In this document: one piece after another, positions 37,398 through 46,211 of the stretch
How positions within the stretch are numbered: position 1 is the stretch's first letter
How the letters are laid out: the number at the start of each line of letters is the position of its first letter
Assembly (NCBI GenBank): GCA_049363815.1
Contig: JBMQEM010000097.1
Location: 4,456 to 68,455, forward strand
Direction: 5' to 3'
DNA: 64,000 nucleotides
Source: JADKIH01 sp049363815
GTDB lineage: Bacteria > Bacteroidota > Bacteroidia > AKYH767-A > 2013-40CM-41-45
The notes under the pieces: generated by a model
Databases searched by the model: none
Seen by the model: the letters and a program-made list of their open reading frames with translations, nothing else
What the model was told of the DNA's origin: nothing
Position numbers and translations under genes: made by a program

Positions 37398-37706
37398 TTA
37401 TTGAGCATTAACAACTTTCCTCTCACGAATGAGAATTGCGTGTTCGCTATTGATCTTTTGTTGAATTATAACCGGATTTTCCAGGCTCGTTTCATTCGTA
37501 AATTCCTGGTCAGAAACCTTTACAACCTCTATCGGTTCGTTGGCTCGTGCCTGTGAACTGGAAGGATTAGAAAAATTCATTATAACAAGCCCCAGAGCTG
37601 TCATTGATAATAATCCTGTACTGATCAACAGCACTGCTTTCATTGATATCCGTAGCTTTATTCGCGACTTCAATCCCGGTTTCTGCTTGTTCTTTGCTGG
37701 TTTCAC
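37398..37706 (-). CDS. small basic single-pass membrane protein
   Basis: A 102-residue protein read from a GTG (37706). The basic N-terminus (MKPAKNKQKPGLKSRIKLRI) and single helix (~22-45, KAVLLISTGLLSMTALGLVI) mirror the N-terminus of the lectin-like protein at the other end of this operon, which supports this start over the internal ATG at codon 22. The ~55-residue remainder is polar with no known motif. It is first in a minus-strand operon, 9 nt before the adhesin gene. It could be an accessory or anchoring factor; no family recognised. Confidence 0.6.
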   Translation of the reverse strand: MKPAKNKQKPGLKSRIKLRISMKAVLLISTGLLSMTALGLVIMNFSNPSSSQARANEPIEVVKVSDQEFTNETSLENPVIIQQKINSEHAILIRERKVVNAQ

Positions 37707-37878
37707 TTTTGATATATTTTTGGTTATATCGATTTACGATTTTACCTACCAAAAGTCATTTGCTAGTAGATGGAGTTATTACAACTGTAAGAAAATGGAA
37801 CTTTAAAGTATAATATGTTAAAAGAAGAATGAAAAAAGGTGTGTGAAGTTTGAAGAACAAAGTGTGTGGAGAATAAGC

Positions 37879-37912
37879 ATAAAAAAACGGAACTGAGCGA
37901 GCTCAATTCCGT
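37879..37912 (-). terminator. rho-independent terminator of the REC-AAA+ regulator gene
   Basis: The arms 37887-37898 and 37901-37912 pair over 12 nt with one mismatch around GA. The A-run at 37881-37887 becomes a T-run on the minus strand. It lies 26 nt after the regulator stop codon and separates it from the surface-protein operon. Confidence 0.8.
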
Positions 37913-37937
37913 GGGTAGTTTCCTTAATCGTTTATCT

Positions 37938-39113
37938 TTATGAATTCACGAAGACCAGGTCTTCGGGAAGAATGGTATTGTTTTCAGACATGATCGCAGC
38001 TCTTTCGATGACCGCTTTTAATTCCCTGATATTACCGGGCCAGTTATATTCCAAAAGGAATTTTGTTGCCTCTTTGCTCAACTGGATGTTTGGCATTCTG
38101 TTTTCTTTGCAGAAATCTGCAAGGAAATTTTTTGAAAGCAGGACAACATCATCGCCTCTTTCCAAAAGAGTAGGTAAGTGGATCAGGAATCCTTGCAGAC
38201 GATAGAATAGATCTTCTCTGAATCTTCCTTCTTTAACTTCTTGTACCAGGTTTTTATTTGTTGCAGCGATTACGCGGACATCCAGTTTAATTGACTTATT
38301 ACTTCCGATGCGGGTGACTTCTTTTTCCTGAAGTACTCTCAGGAGTTTTGTCTGCATCATCATATCCATTTCACCGATCTCATCAAGAAAAATAGTTCCC
38401 TCGTTAGCCTCTTCAAATTTTCCTATCCTTCGGTCACGTGCATCTGTAAAGGCACCTTTCTCATGCCCGAACAATTCACTTTCAATAAGGTCTTCAGGAA
38501 TGGCTCCCATATTAACTGTAACAAATGGCTTTTTTGCTCTTTGTGAATTATAATGGATTGCCCTTGATACCAGTTCTTTTCCAGTTCCGCTTTGTCCGGT
38601 TACCAAAACCATGATATTGCTCTTCTCAACTTTCTGGATCAATCGAAGTACTTTTAATACCGGACTGCTATTACCTAAAATGTTATTGTATTTATTACGG
38701 TCGATGACGATTTCTTTTAAAGCATCATTCTCCTGTTTCAGATATACGGTTTTACAAAGTGTCTTTACGGAATTTTCGAGATTTACTAAGGCATTATCAT
38801 TCTTTATAATATAATCAGAAGCACCTTTTCTGTACGTGTCAATCACTACATCGATCTTTTCCTGACCGGAAACCATAACGCACTGAATATTGTCGTTATA
38901 ATTTTTGATCTTTTCCATCAGTTCAATTCCATTCATTCCGGGAAGCATATAATCGATCGAAACGATATCGGGGTTCAGGTGTAAATTGCTTAAACAATCC
39001 TGAGGTGACATGAAATGTGTTACTTCGCAATTATCGAGTTTTTCCAAGGTCTTCTTGATCAAACTTCCCAGGAAGTGATCATCCTCTACTATAAATACTT
39101 TTATAAGTCCCAT
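37938..39113 (-). CDS. sigma-54-activator-type response regulator without DNA-binding domain
   Basis: A 391-residue NtrC-like regulator. I start at the ATG at 39113 (MGLIKVFIVEDD); a GTG lies 12 nt upstream. The receiver domain (~1-120) has the acidic pair EDD, the phospho-Asp in SIDYMLPGMNG (~54) and a Lys in DYIIKND. The AAA+ domain (~140-375) has Walker A (TGQSGTGKE), the sigma-54 contact loop as GAFTDA instead of GAFTGA (a variant I recall as usual in Bacteroidota), Walker B (IFLDEIGEM) and the arginine-finger region (FREDLFYRL). It ends at LPEDLVFVNS, right after the AAA+ lid, with no Fis-type helix-turn-helix. It is divergent from the unknown gene at 39227 and may control the nearby glycan or surface genes. 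Confidence 0.85.
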   Translation of the reverse strand: MGLIKVFIVEDDHFLGSLIKKTLEKLDNCEVTHFMSPQDCLSNLHLNPDIVSIDYMLPGMNGIELMEKIKNYNDNIQCVMVSGQEKIDVVIDTYRKGASDYIIKNDNALVNLENSVKTLCKTVYLKQENDALKEIVIDRNKYNNILGNSSPVLKVLRLIQKVEKSNIMVLVTGQSGTGKELVSRAIHYNSQRAKKPFVTVNMGAIPEDLIESELFGHEKGAFTDARDRRIGKFEEANEGTIFLDEIGEMDMMMQTKLLRVLQEKEVTRIGSNKSIKLDVRVIAATNKNLVQEVKEGRFREDLFYRLQGFLIHLPTLLERGDDVVLLSKNFLADFCKENRMPNIQLSKEATKFLLEYNWPGNIRELKAVIERAAIMSENNTILPEDLVFVNS

Positions 39114-39226
39114 TGTTTTAAACACTTTTATGTGAATCTTTTTATGCTATTGGAGACCTTTTTGTTGCGTTTAAGCCTTTTTAAAACGGTACATTTACTA
39201 CCTTAATCTTACACTTTTATCTCCCT

Positions 39227-40378
39227 ATGAAAAGCAGGTTGATTTTAACAATTATCGTGATTTTCCTTGCTACACCTCTGTGGATGAGGATAGGATGGGA
39301 ATTTTCGCCTAAACGAAAGCTAAACCTGCTCATCGTCGATAAGACGGTACTGAACTCCAATAGTTTCAAACACCGCTCGATAAACTGGATCCTGGATTAC
39401 GAAAAATACATCAAACCTGACGGTTCTTTCTACGATATCAACAACGACTATTTTGGTTTTTTCCCAAAAGAAGATGAAAGGTATCAGATTCATGATTTTG
39501 AAAAACTTGATGAACCCGAAGTGGATAGTATTTCTAAAGTATACAATCTTGCCTATTTCGCCGATACCTACGGAGTCCTTGGAAATGAATGGTATTCGCA
39601 CAGAGATATTAATGATAATTCAGAAAGTATTTATGGCGGATTAACAGAGAAGGATCTGCTCCTCATGACAAAAATGAAGAGTAAAAATAAACCGGTCATT
39701 GCTGAATTCAATACCATTGGTTATCCGACACCGGTTGATATGCGGCGGCAGTTTGAAAAATTATGGGGCATAGAATGGACAGGATGGATGGCAAGACATA
39801 TTGCATCACTTGATACTCTAAATAATCCTGACCTTCCTAAATGGATAGTAAGGGCTTATAAAAAGGAGCATAACGGTGTCTGGAATTTCAAGAAAGATGG
39901 AATGCTCTTCATCCATGAAACCGGCAAGGTGCTGGTGCTGGAAATGGGCAAAGAGTTAAATGACGCCATCCCGAAGATCTATACGGATAAAGTGAATCAG
40001 GAAGCTTTTGATGTACCTGCAGTGATGATCTATCCGTACTGGATCGATATCATGGTAAATAAAAATGATACCAATAATGTCATTTCAAAATATGTACTGG
40101 GAACTAATCCTGCCGGAGAAGCTTTGCTCTCTGCAAATGGAATCCCAAAGATCTTTCCTGCGATCATTCACAGAAATAAAGATTTTCAATTCTATTATTT
40201 CTGCGGTGACTTTGCCGATAATCCAACAAAGTTCCGTTTCGCTAAACTGTCAGGAATTACGACTCTGAAGTTTTTAATGTATAATGCAGTTGATGTGACA
40301 GATAGAAACAGATTTTTCTGGGAGTTTTACCTTCCGATGATGAAAAAGATCTTAAAGAAAAGTTATACTTCGATTTAA
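39227..40378 (+). CDS. membrane-anchored protein of unknown function
   Basis: A 383-residue protein I do not recognise. An N-terminal signal anchor (LILTIIVIFLATPLWMRIGW, ~4-23) is followed by a soluble, presumably periplasmic domain. Visible features: KLNLLIVDKTV (~31), a beta-strand that could open a Rossmann-like fold; FADTYGVLGNEWYS (~110); PVIAEFNTIGYPTP (~156); WGIEWTGWMARH (~180); GMLFIHETGKVLVLEMGKEL (~225). The strand pattern could be an amidotransferase-like or deacetylase-like fold, but no catalytic signature is certain. It lies between the REC-AAA+ regulator (divergent) and the GT2 synthase operon (convergent), so involvement in exopolysaccharide processing is plausible. Confidence 0.75.
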   Translation: MKSRLILTIIVIFLATPLWMRIGWEFSPKRKLNLLIVDKTVLNSNSFKHRSINWILDYEKYIKPDGSFYDINNDYFGFFPKEDERYQIHDFEKLDEPEVDSISKVYNLAYFADTYGVLGNEWYSHRDINDNSESIYGGLTEKDLLLMTKMKSKNKPVIAEFNTIGYPTPVDMRRQFEKLWGIEWTGWMARHIASLDTLNNPDLPKWIVRAYKKEHNGVWNFKKDGMLFIHETGKVLVLEMGKELNDAIPKIYTDKVNQEAFDVPAVMIYPYWIDIMVNKNDTNNVISKYVLGTNPAGEALLSANGIPKIFPAIIHRNKDFQFYYFCGDFADNPTKFRFAKLSGITTLKFLMYNAVDVTDRNRFFWEFYLPMMKKILKKSYTSI

Positions 40379-40394
40379 AAAATGAGATAAAATA

Positions 40395-40439
40395 AAAAAT
40401 GAAGAATGATCAGTAGTTCATTCTTCATTCTTCATTTTT
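40395..40439. repeat. hairpin from the heptamer ATTCTTC between convergent genes
   Basis: The 15-nt arm at 40395-40409 (AAAAATGAAGAATGA) is the exact complement of 40425-40439. The right side is a run of ATTCTTC heptamers (40420-40433). It lies between the stop codons of the unknown gene and the GT2 gene, 14 nt from each end, where it could stop transcription from both sides. Confidence 0.6.
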
Positions 40440-40452
40440 AATTTTGTATTTC

Positions 40453-41889
40453 CTAGCTCTTTTTAGCTGCTCTGGTAAATCCCTGTCTTTTCATTTCACC
40501 CCAGTTTTTAACTCCCGTCATAAGGTCAAGATTTCCTCTGATAGCATAATAAACGGTGAGTGGGTGAATAAATAATGGTTCGATCAAAGCTGTACCAAGC
40601 AACCTGAGGATATCGCGTTTCTTTTTGTACTGATGGAAACTCAACTCTTCAAAGAGGATTGCTGCTGTGGAGTACATGATCGCAAAGGCATAGATCAATA
40701 AAAATAGTACGACAAACAATTCAACGTTCAGGATTCCCAAAAAAGCCATCATGATGAGGTAAAGGAATGCAGTCGTTTCTACGATAGGAGCCATGTATTC
40801 AAACAATAACCAGAATGGCATACTTACCATTCCAAGAAATTTGTACTTCGGATTAAAGATGAGCTTTTTATGGATCCACAACGTCTCTGCTGTTCCTCTT
40901 GTCCAGCGATTTCTCTGCTTACTCAGGATCTTAAAATTGTTCGGTGCTTCTGTCCAGCAAAGGGGATCGGGAAGATACACTACACGATACTTTTCTTTCC
41001 GCTCTTCCATGTACCTCCGCATCCTGATCACCAGCTCCATATCTTCGCCAACTGTATTATGATTGTAACCACCTGAATCAATTGCAATCTTCTTATCGAA
41101 CATTCCAAACGCTCCTGAGATCAGAATCAGTCCATTTAACCTGCTCCAGGCCATCCGTCCCAGTAAAAATGCACGGATATATTCAAGAACCTGTATGCGT
41201 GGGATAATTTCAGTAGGCAAATTTACTTTGGTGATCTTGCCTTCATTCACCTCACATGAGTTGGCGATACGAACGACACCACCTACAGCAATTACTCTGT
41301 CGGTTTCTGTCTGCTCCATAAATGGTTTGACCATTTTAAGCAGCGATTCATACTCTAGAATACAGTCTACGTCAATTGCGGCAAAGATTCCGTATCTGGA
41401 AATATTTATCCCGGAATTCAGTGCATCCGCTTTTCCGCCATTGACTTTGTCAACAACTGTCAGTTTACTTAATGATGGAATAGTGGATTTATAAACAGCC
41501 CGAATCGGTTTTGATGCTATCTTTTCTTCAAAGGCATATGGTACAGGTTCCAGATCATATGCCTTGATCATCAATTCAAGTGTATTGTCCTTGGAGCCGT
41601 CATTGACGATGATCACTTCGAAATTCACATAGTGAATATTCAGTAATGACCTCACATTTTCAACAATGGTTTTTGATTCATTGTATGCCGGTGCAATAAT
41701 GGAAATAGATGGAGCAGAAGGCGCAGCAAGAATATCACGATAGTCTATAAAGCTGTTCCGGCGCATGTAATTGATAATATCAAATGCGGAAACAGTTGAC
41801 AGGATAAAGTAGGTGCCAAACAAAATACAGCTGTAGACCAAAATAAAATGATCTGCAAACTTTGTAAAATAATAGAAAAACAAACCCAT
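40453..41889 (-). CDS. processive GT2 polysaccharide synthase (PgaC/BcsA-like)
   Basis: A 478-residue inner-membrane glycosyltransferase. An N-terminal helix (~12-35) precedes the GT-A domain (~55-330): SIIAPAYNESKTIVENVRS and VNDGSKDNT (nucleotide site), AAIDVDCILE (the DxD-type metal site, ~172), GEDMELVIRMRR (the ED acceptor motif, ~279) and QRNRWTRGT (Q-x-x-R-W, ~329). Three or more C-terminal helices (~355-440) would form the channel. These are the marks of processive synthases of cellulose, hyaluronan and poly-GlcNAc; the sugar cannot be told. It is the last gene of a minus-strand operon, 3 nt after the HEAT gene, and has no PilZ domain, so no direct c-di-GMP control is visible. Confidence 0.92.
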   Translation of the reverse strand: MGLFFYYFTKFADHFILVYSCILFGTYFILSTVSAFDIINYMRRNSFIDYRDILAAPSAPSISIIAPAYNESKTIVENVRSLLNIHYVNFEVIIVNDGSKDNTLELMIKAYDLEPVPYAFEEKIASKPIRAVYKSTIPSLSKLTVVDKVNGGKADALNSGINISRYGIFAAIDVDCILEYESLLKMVKPFMEQTETDRVIAVGGVVRIANSCEVNEGKITKVNLPTEIIPRIQVLEYIRAFLLGRMAWSRLNGLILISGAFGMFDKKIAIDSGGYNHNTVGEDMELVIRMRRYMEERKEKYRVVYLPDPLCWTEAPNNFKILSKQRNRWTRGTAETLWIHKKLIFNPKYKFLGMVSMPFWLLFEYMAPIVETTAFLYLIMMAFLGILNVELFVVLFLLIYAFAIMYSTAAILFEELSFHQYKKKRDILRLLGTALIEPLFIHPLTVYYAIRGNLDLMTGVKNWGEMKRQGFTRAAKKS

Positions 41890-41892
41890 AGT

Positions 41893-43017
41893 TTATAACC
41901 TCCTGTCACGAGCGTGACGAATCATTAATTGTAGTTGCGGTCCGGATTGATTGAATATGGATTCAATCACCTGTTCACCGTTTGTATGTATGGAAAGAAG
42001 GGAGCGGACTGCCTGGATGGAAACCAGGTAATCTTCAACCGGCTGACGAATGATCTTCTCCAGTACAGGAATTGACTTCGAGCTTCCAATTATTTCAAGC
42101 GTTTTTAATATTTCAGTCTTTAGTGTGAGATTTTCCAATGGGTAGATCTCCAGCAATGATTCTTCACCGTCTGTTGCACTTAACTCCCTTAATGCACGGA
42201 TCACTGCTAATTTCAGACGCATATCCTGGCTCTTCAGCAGAACCAGCAATGTTTTAATTGATTCCCTTTGTCTGAAACGCCCTATCATTTGTATGCAGAA
42301 AATGACAACGTCTTTGTTAGTTGAATTCAACCAGAAACTAAAATCAGGGATCATCTTTTCCGGCATTTTGGTCAGCATGTTGTAGATGTTTGCTGAATCC
42401 CAGTCAGACAAGTGTTCTGTTTCCTTTGCAAGAAAGGCAAGCGGATCGGTGTCGCTTAATTTCATAAGCGCAATCCTTGTTTCCATCCTCAGGATCTCAT
42501 TCTTGCTGTTCAGAAATCCGCTGATTTCATGATAACCGGATCTTACATTCATGATCGCCAGTTCTTTCATGCCTTTGGCAATGATGTACCAGCGCTTGCT
42601 TTTTAATTTGACCATTGAATCTTTTTCAAACCCAAGGTATCTGTAAATTTCTTCCAATCGTTCTGCAGTTTCACCGGTGAAATTTTCATGCAGATGTATT
42701 ATCTCATCAAGCAGGGTAGTGCGGTTGAAAGGGATTTTCAGATCCGCCTTGTCAACCATCGACAAAACTTTCTTCTCTGTCAATCCTTCATCAAATAACA
42801 ACTCACGAAAAACCGGCTGATACTTTTTTAGAAGTTCTGTCTTTTTGTTCAGCCTTTTTGTCTTGTAAATTCTGCTTCCCATTATCACACCCAAAAGAAT
42901 GAGAATAATGATCATGAATAGAATGGTTACACCGATCAGGATCCTGATATGTACAGGAAAACTATAGATAGATCGTCCTACCTCATCTACAGAATACTGC
43001 AGATCAGAAAAATTCAT
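41893..43017 (-). CDS. membrane-anchored HEAT-repeat protein
   Basis: A 374-residue protein starting at the ATG at 43017; a TTG at 43047 is also in frame. One strong membrane helix (~22-48, RILIGVTILFMIIILILLGVIMGSRIY) is followed by a basic stretch and then alpha-helical pairs. Late repeats are clear: ESIKTLLVLLKSQDMRLKLAVIRALRE, LTLKTEILKTLEIIGS, SIPVLEKIIRQPVEDYLVSIQAVRS. These are HEAT/Armadillo-like scaffolds that bind other proteins. It begins 37 nt after the CotH gene and ends 3 nt before the GT2 gene, so it could tether or control the synthase on the cytoplasmic side. Confidence 0.8.
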   Translation of the reverse strand: MNFSDLQYSVDEVGRSIYSFPVHIRILIGVTILFMIIILILLGVIMGSRIYKTKRLNKKTELLKKYQPVFRELLFDEGLTEKKVLSMVDKADLKIPFNRTTLLDEIIHLHENFTGETAERLEEIYRYLGFEKDSMVKLKSKRWYIIAKGMKELAIMNVRSGYHEISGFLNSKNEILRMETRIALMKLSDTDPLAFLAKETEHLSDWDSANIYNMLTKMPEKMIPDFSFWLNSTNKDVVIFCIQMIGRFRQRESIKTLLVLLKSQDMRLKLAVIRALRELSATDGEESLLEIYPLENLTLKTEILKTLEIIGSSKSIPVLEKIIRQPVEDYLVSIQAVRSLLSIHTNGEQVIESIFNQSGPQLQLMIRHARDRRL

Positions 43018-43054
43018 TTGAAGAAATATGGACGATAGAAATTGCAAATTGATA

Positions 43055-44401
43055 TTAGTTGTTTAATTGTTTATTCAGTTCTTCGATCTGATTTTCAATA
43101 GAGATTCTTCTGGCATTCAGGAAGGACTTAAGCCCCGGAATAAAATTTCCCGGATCCAGCGGATCACCAACAGTCGTATTTATGTTCGTGTCAAAATCGG
43201 TGTTTGAATACATTTTGTTGACATCGGCATAAACTGAGACCCGGATCCTTAAGCTTATACTGTCTATTTTCTGATTAATTACTTCTTCGCTGAAATGTTT
43301 CCGGAGAAGTTCATTCATGATTGCGAGATATCGTTTCTGAATGATCTTATTGTCGCCTAATGTTTTTTCCAGCAATGGGCGTGGCTGATGGTATGGAACT
43401 GAATCCGGCACAAGGATATTTAGGTTCTCCAGTTGACGCAAAGGCATAACCGGATTCCATGCAGCAAAACTGTAGTTTCCATCTAAGGAGATCCATTGCC
43501 ATTTAGAAGTTACTGTATCATGATAGAGAAAGAAGTTGTGCGGATAGAACATATTATACGCATCGATATTGCCTATAATATTGTTGACAGCCCATGCTCT
43601 CAGGCATTTGTCAAGATTGAAAGCTGATTCCAGTTTTTTTGTATACTCTTCATTTGTGGCAACTGTATCGTTGATCAACCTGATGAATTTCACAAGATCT
43701 GTCCAGTCGTTCTTTTTGGTATTATTCTTCAGCACATATCGATTCCAGTATTTCATCGGTTCGTTTCCAAAATATACAAAGTTGGCTTGAGGTTCACCTT
43801 GAAATAAATTTCCTGCCGAACTATTGAACCGGGTTTCCAAAAACACCTTGTCAATACTTTCATTCACTAAATAGAGTCCCCAGTATTTATCATTCAGATA
43901 GACCTTAGCATAAGTAGCCCGGGGTGCCGGTAATCCTTCACTATTCAGAATGTCGAGGTACAGTTTCTCGCGCATCATGGAAGGATCTTTGAAATTATTG
44001 GTAAGGTTCAATTCTTCTATTCCGTGAAAATCCTGACCCTTGATGAACTTATTGAATTTTAATCTGAATGGTTTTTTCTTTCCGGGATAAAAATCGTATG
44101 ATGATTCACCTTTAAAACGCACACCGGTAGAGTAGAATTTTTTATTATCAATGATCACATTGGCCTGAAGATAATTATTCAACTCCAGTGAGTCCATCAT
44201 CTTTTTGTTATAAGTGAGTGAATCCCAGAAACTGCATTGAGTAAAGTTGATTCGAATGACATGAATAGAATCTTTCTCGAAAAAACTTTTTCCATAGTCT
44301 TTCTTCGAAGTTTTTTTCGTGCCCTCTTTTGCCTGAGCAAATACATCTGCCTGACTAAAAAGTGTCAGGAGCAGGGTGACTAGTATATATTTTCTTAGCA
44401 T
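43055..44401 (-). CDS. secreted CotH-like kinase family protein
   Basis: A 448-residue exported protein; I start at the ATG at 44401 (MLRKYILVTLLLTLFSQADVFA, signal peptide); the frame extends to a TTG at 44416 that overlaps the upstream gene. CotH-family marks follow in order: GVRFKGESSYDF (~90), KKPFRLKFNKF with the ATP-binding Lys (~107), LTNNFKDPSMMREKLYLDIL (~130), YWGLYLVNESIDKVFLETRF (~173), VNNIIGNIDAYNMFYPHNFFLY (~270) and WISLDGNYSF (~303), where others have a DxD/DxN metal site. CotH of Bacillus is a protein kinase acting on spore-coat proteins. Here a periplasmic or surface role inside an exopolysaccharide operon is inferred. Confidence 0.88.
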   Translation of the reverse strand: MLRKYILVTLLLTLFSQADVFAQAKEGTKKTSKKDYGKSFFEKDSIHVIRINFTQCSFWDSLTYNKKMMDSLELNNYLQANVIIDNKKFYSTGVRFKGESSYDFYPGKKKPFRLKFNKFIKGQDFHGIEELNLTNNFKDPSMMREKLYLDILNSEGLPAPRATYAKVYLNDKYWGLYLVNESIDKVFLETRFNSSAGNLFQGEPQANFVYFGNEPMKYWNRYVLKNNTKKNDWTDLVKFIRLINDTVATNEEYTKKLESAFNLDKCLRAWAVNNIIGNIDAYNMFYPHNFFLYHDTVTSKWQWISLDGNYSFAAWNPVMPLRQLENLNILVPDSVPYHQPRPLLEKTLGDNKIIQKRYLAIMNELLRKHFSEEVINQKIDSISLRIRVSVYADVNKMYSNTDFDTNINTTVGDPLDPGNFIPGLKSFLNARRISIENQIEELNKQLNN

Positions 44402-44412
44402 TTCTATGTGGA

Positions 44413-45747
44413 TCAAAAAACTGTTTTAAGCGTGATACCTGTTATGACTCTTTTGGTATAAATTGTAGTTGCATCTTCTGCGTCACCACTAAGTCCTGTA
44501 GTTCTTAATGGCTCTCTTGATAAACCGCAATCAATTTTTATTACCCATCTTCCGAATGCACTTTTCTGTGCTTCAATTCCGGCAGAGTAGGAGCGGGTTT
44601 GAATTCCCTGCTCAAGTTTGGCAGATTCGTCCGGTGATTTACCACGGCTCAGTTTGATCCCAAGGTAATTATCACCATCGCCGAAATATTTCCGGGCTGC
44701 AACAATCATCGTCAGTGATGTGTTTTTCAGAGAAGTTGATTGAAATGTCGAATCTGTTTTGGGATTGATATAAGCCCTGAAACTAAACCAGTAATCTTTG
44801 TAATAATTTCCTAAACTGGTTGTATAGAAAGATGAACTTGCTTTAAATGTCTGGTAACGGATCCCTGCTGAATATTCAAATCCGGCAGGAAGTTTAAAAT
44901 AAAATTCCGCGCCATACTTTTCTTTCGGGAAAATGTCGTCGTATGCATAACCGACAAAAAGATTGGCATAGATCTTCTTGGTAAAGTGCGCATAACTTTC
45001 TACTTCATACTGAAAGCCTCGCTTTTGAAATTTATTTGCCGTGTTGATCCTCATTGTAAGAGAACCAAATGTAAAGTTCCTTCCAACCTGGGCTGAAAGA
45101 AATTCCTGTGGGTCTTTTCCGAATGAAAATTCATCGACAGAATAACTGGTCTGGAAATTATTGTTCAGACGCTTGCCTTCAAGACTGTTCATCAATTGCA
45201 AGGCCTCCTTGTTTCCGGGATTAAAATCCAGGATTCTTCTCAATGTCAGGGCGGCATTTCCTTTATCATCCAGTTTCATCTGGAGCTTTGCCTTTTTCAG
45301 AAGCAACTCCTCCGAGTTAGGATAATAGCTTAAAGCAATCTTTAAATAGTCATTAGCTACCTCATAATTCTCACTCCAGAATTCTACATCAAAAAGTGCA
45401 CTCAAAGCCTCCTGATCGCTTTCTTTCTCGATCAATACACGGCTCAATTCCGTTCTTGCCATATCATAGTTTTTCTGCCACGTATAAGTCCTGGCTAAAA
45501 ACGTACGTACATCATAATAATTTGGTTTTTTCTCAAGTATCTTCTGGCAAATTCTTCTGGCCTGAGTGTAGTTGTCATTGAAACTTAACTCTCGTGCTTT
45601 TTTGAAAAGCGCATCAAGATCTGTGGTATCAGTAACAATGACCAATGTGTCTGATGCCTTAGTCTGGGCTGAGCTCGTAAGGCTGAAACCGGACAGGGTC
45701 AAAATCAAAAAAATCAAAAAATGGTTGACTCTGAGCTGCATTTTCAT
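44413..45747 (-). CDS. TPR plus beta-barrel outer-membrane protein (YaiO family)
   Basis: A 444-residue exported protein; start at the ATG at 45747 (next choice 45741). The signal peptide (RVNHFLIFLILTLSGFSLTSSAQ) is followed by TPR-like helices (~45-180: ALFKKARELSFNDNYTQARRICQKIL, FLARTYTWQKNYDMARTELSRV). The C-terminal ~240 residues are alternating aromatic/polar strands ending in Phe (GITLKTVF), as in outer-membrane barrels of the YaiO family. Periplasmic TPR plus barrel is the layout of PgaA, the exporter of poly-GlcNAc, so this is the likely outer-membrane exit for the GT2 product. It nearly touches its neighbours: 8 nt after the response regulator and 11 nt before the CotH gene. Confidence 0.85.
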   Translation of the reverse strand: MKMQLRVNHFLIFLILTLSGFSLTSSAQTKASDTLVIVTDTTDLDALFKKARELSFNDNYTQARRICQKILEKKPNYYDVRTFLARTYTWQKNYDMARTELSRVLIEKESDQEALSALFDVEFWSENYEVANDYLKIALSYYPNSEELLLKKAKLQMKLDDKGNAALTLRRILDFNPGNKEALQLMNSLEGKRLNNNFQTSYSVDEFSFGKDPQEFLSAQVGRNFTFGSLTMRINTANKFQKRGFQYEVESYAHFTKKIYANLFVGYAYDDIFPKEKYGAEFYFKLPAGFEYSAGIRYQTFKASSSFYTTSLGNYYKDYWFSFRAYINPKTDSTFQSTSLKNTSLTMIVAARKYFGDGDNYLGIKLSRGKSPDESAKLEQGIQTRSYSAGIEAQKSAFGRWVIKIDCGLSREPLRTTGLSGDAEDATTIYTKRVITGITLKTVF

Positions 45748-45755
45748 TTTTGAAT

Positions 45756-46121
45756 TCAATATGATTTCATCAGAAGCCTCTTCACCCTGACGGAAAGTTC
45801 GTTCGGACTAAATGGTTTTGTGATGAAATCATCTGCTCCCAATTGAAATGCTTCCAATACAGTTTTTTCTAAACCAATTGATGAAACTATAATAATCGGA
45901 ACTTTTATATTCAATTGTTTTCTTACCTGATGAACGATCTCCAGCCCGGTTAAATAGGGCATCATGATATCGGTAATAATAATGTCGGGTCTCAACTTAT
46001 CGATCTTTTCAATCGCCTCTTTTCCGTCCTTAGCAAGTATAACTTCATAGCCCTCTTTTTCAAGCTTGAACTCTACCATTTTAAGGACCATTTCATCGTC
46101 TTCGCAAACTAAGACCTTCAT
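45756..46121 (-). CDS. single-domain response regulator
   Basis: A 121-residue receiver domain and nothing else. The acidic residues (EDD, 7-9), phospho-acceptor Asp51 (ITDIMMPYLTG), Ser/Thr switch (VSS, ~80) and conserved Lys (TKPFSP, ~103) are all present, so it should be phosphorylated normally. Having no output domain, it must act by protein contact. It lies between the hybrid kinase gene (90 nt upstream) and the barrel gene (8 nt downstream), making it the natural link between phosphorelay and polysaccharide machinery; the HEAT protein is a possible partner. Confidence 0.92.
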   Translation of the reverse strand: MKVLVCEDDEMVLKMVEFKLEKEGYEVILAKDGKEAIEKIDKLRPDIIITDIMMPYLTGLEIVHQVRKQLNIKVPIIIVSSIGLEKTVLEAFQLGADDFITKPFSPNELSVRVKRLLMKSY

Positions 46122-46211
46122 TATTTTGTGTTTGTTTTAAAGCGGCTGCAAGATACTATTTTATCCCACCAATTAAGAGAAAATAGACTCCTGAGAACTT
46201 GTTTTTTTACT

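Noticed and set aside
38401..38500. GAFTDA instead of GAFTGA as a sign of a dead sigma-54 activator
   Set aside because: I recall this variant as common among Bacteroidota sigma-54 activators, and the Walker motifs are intact.
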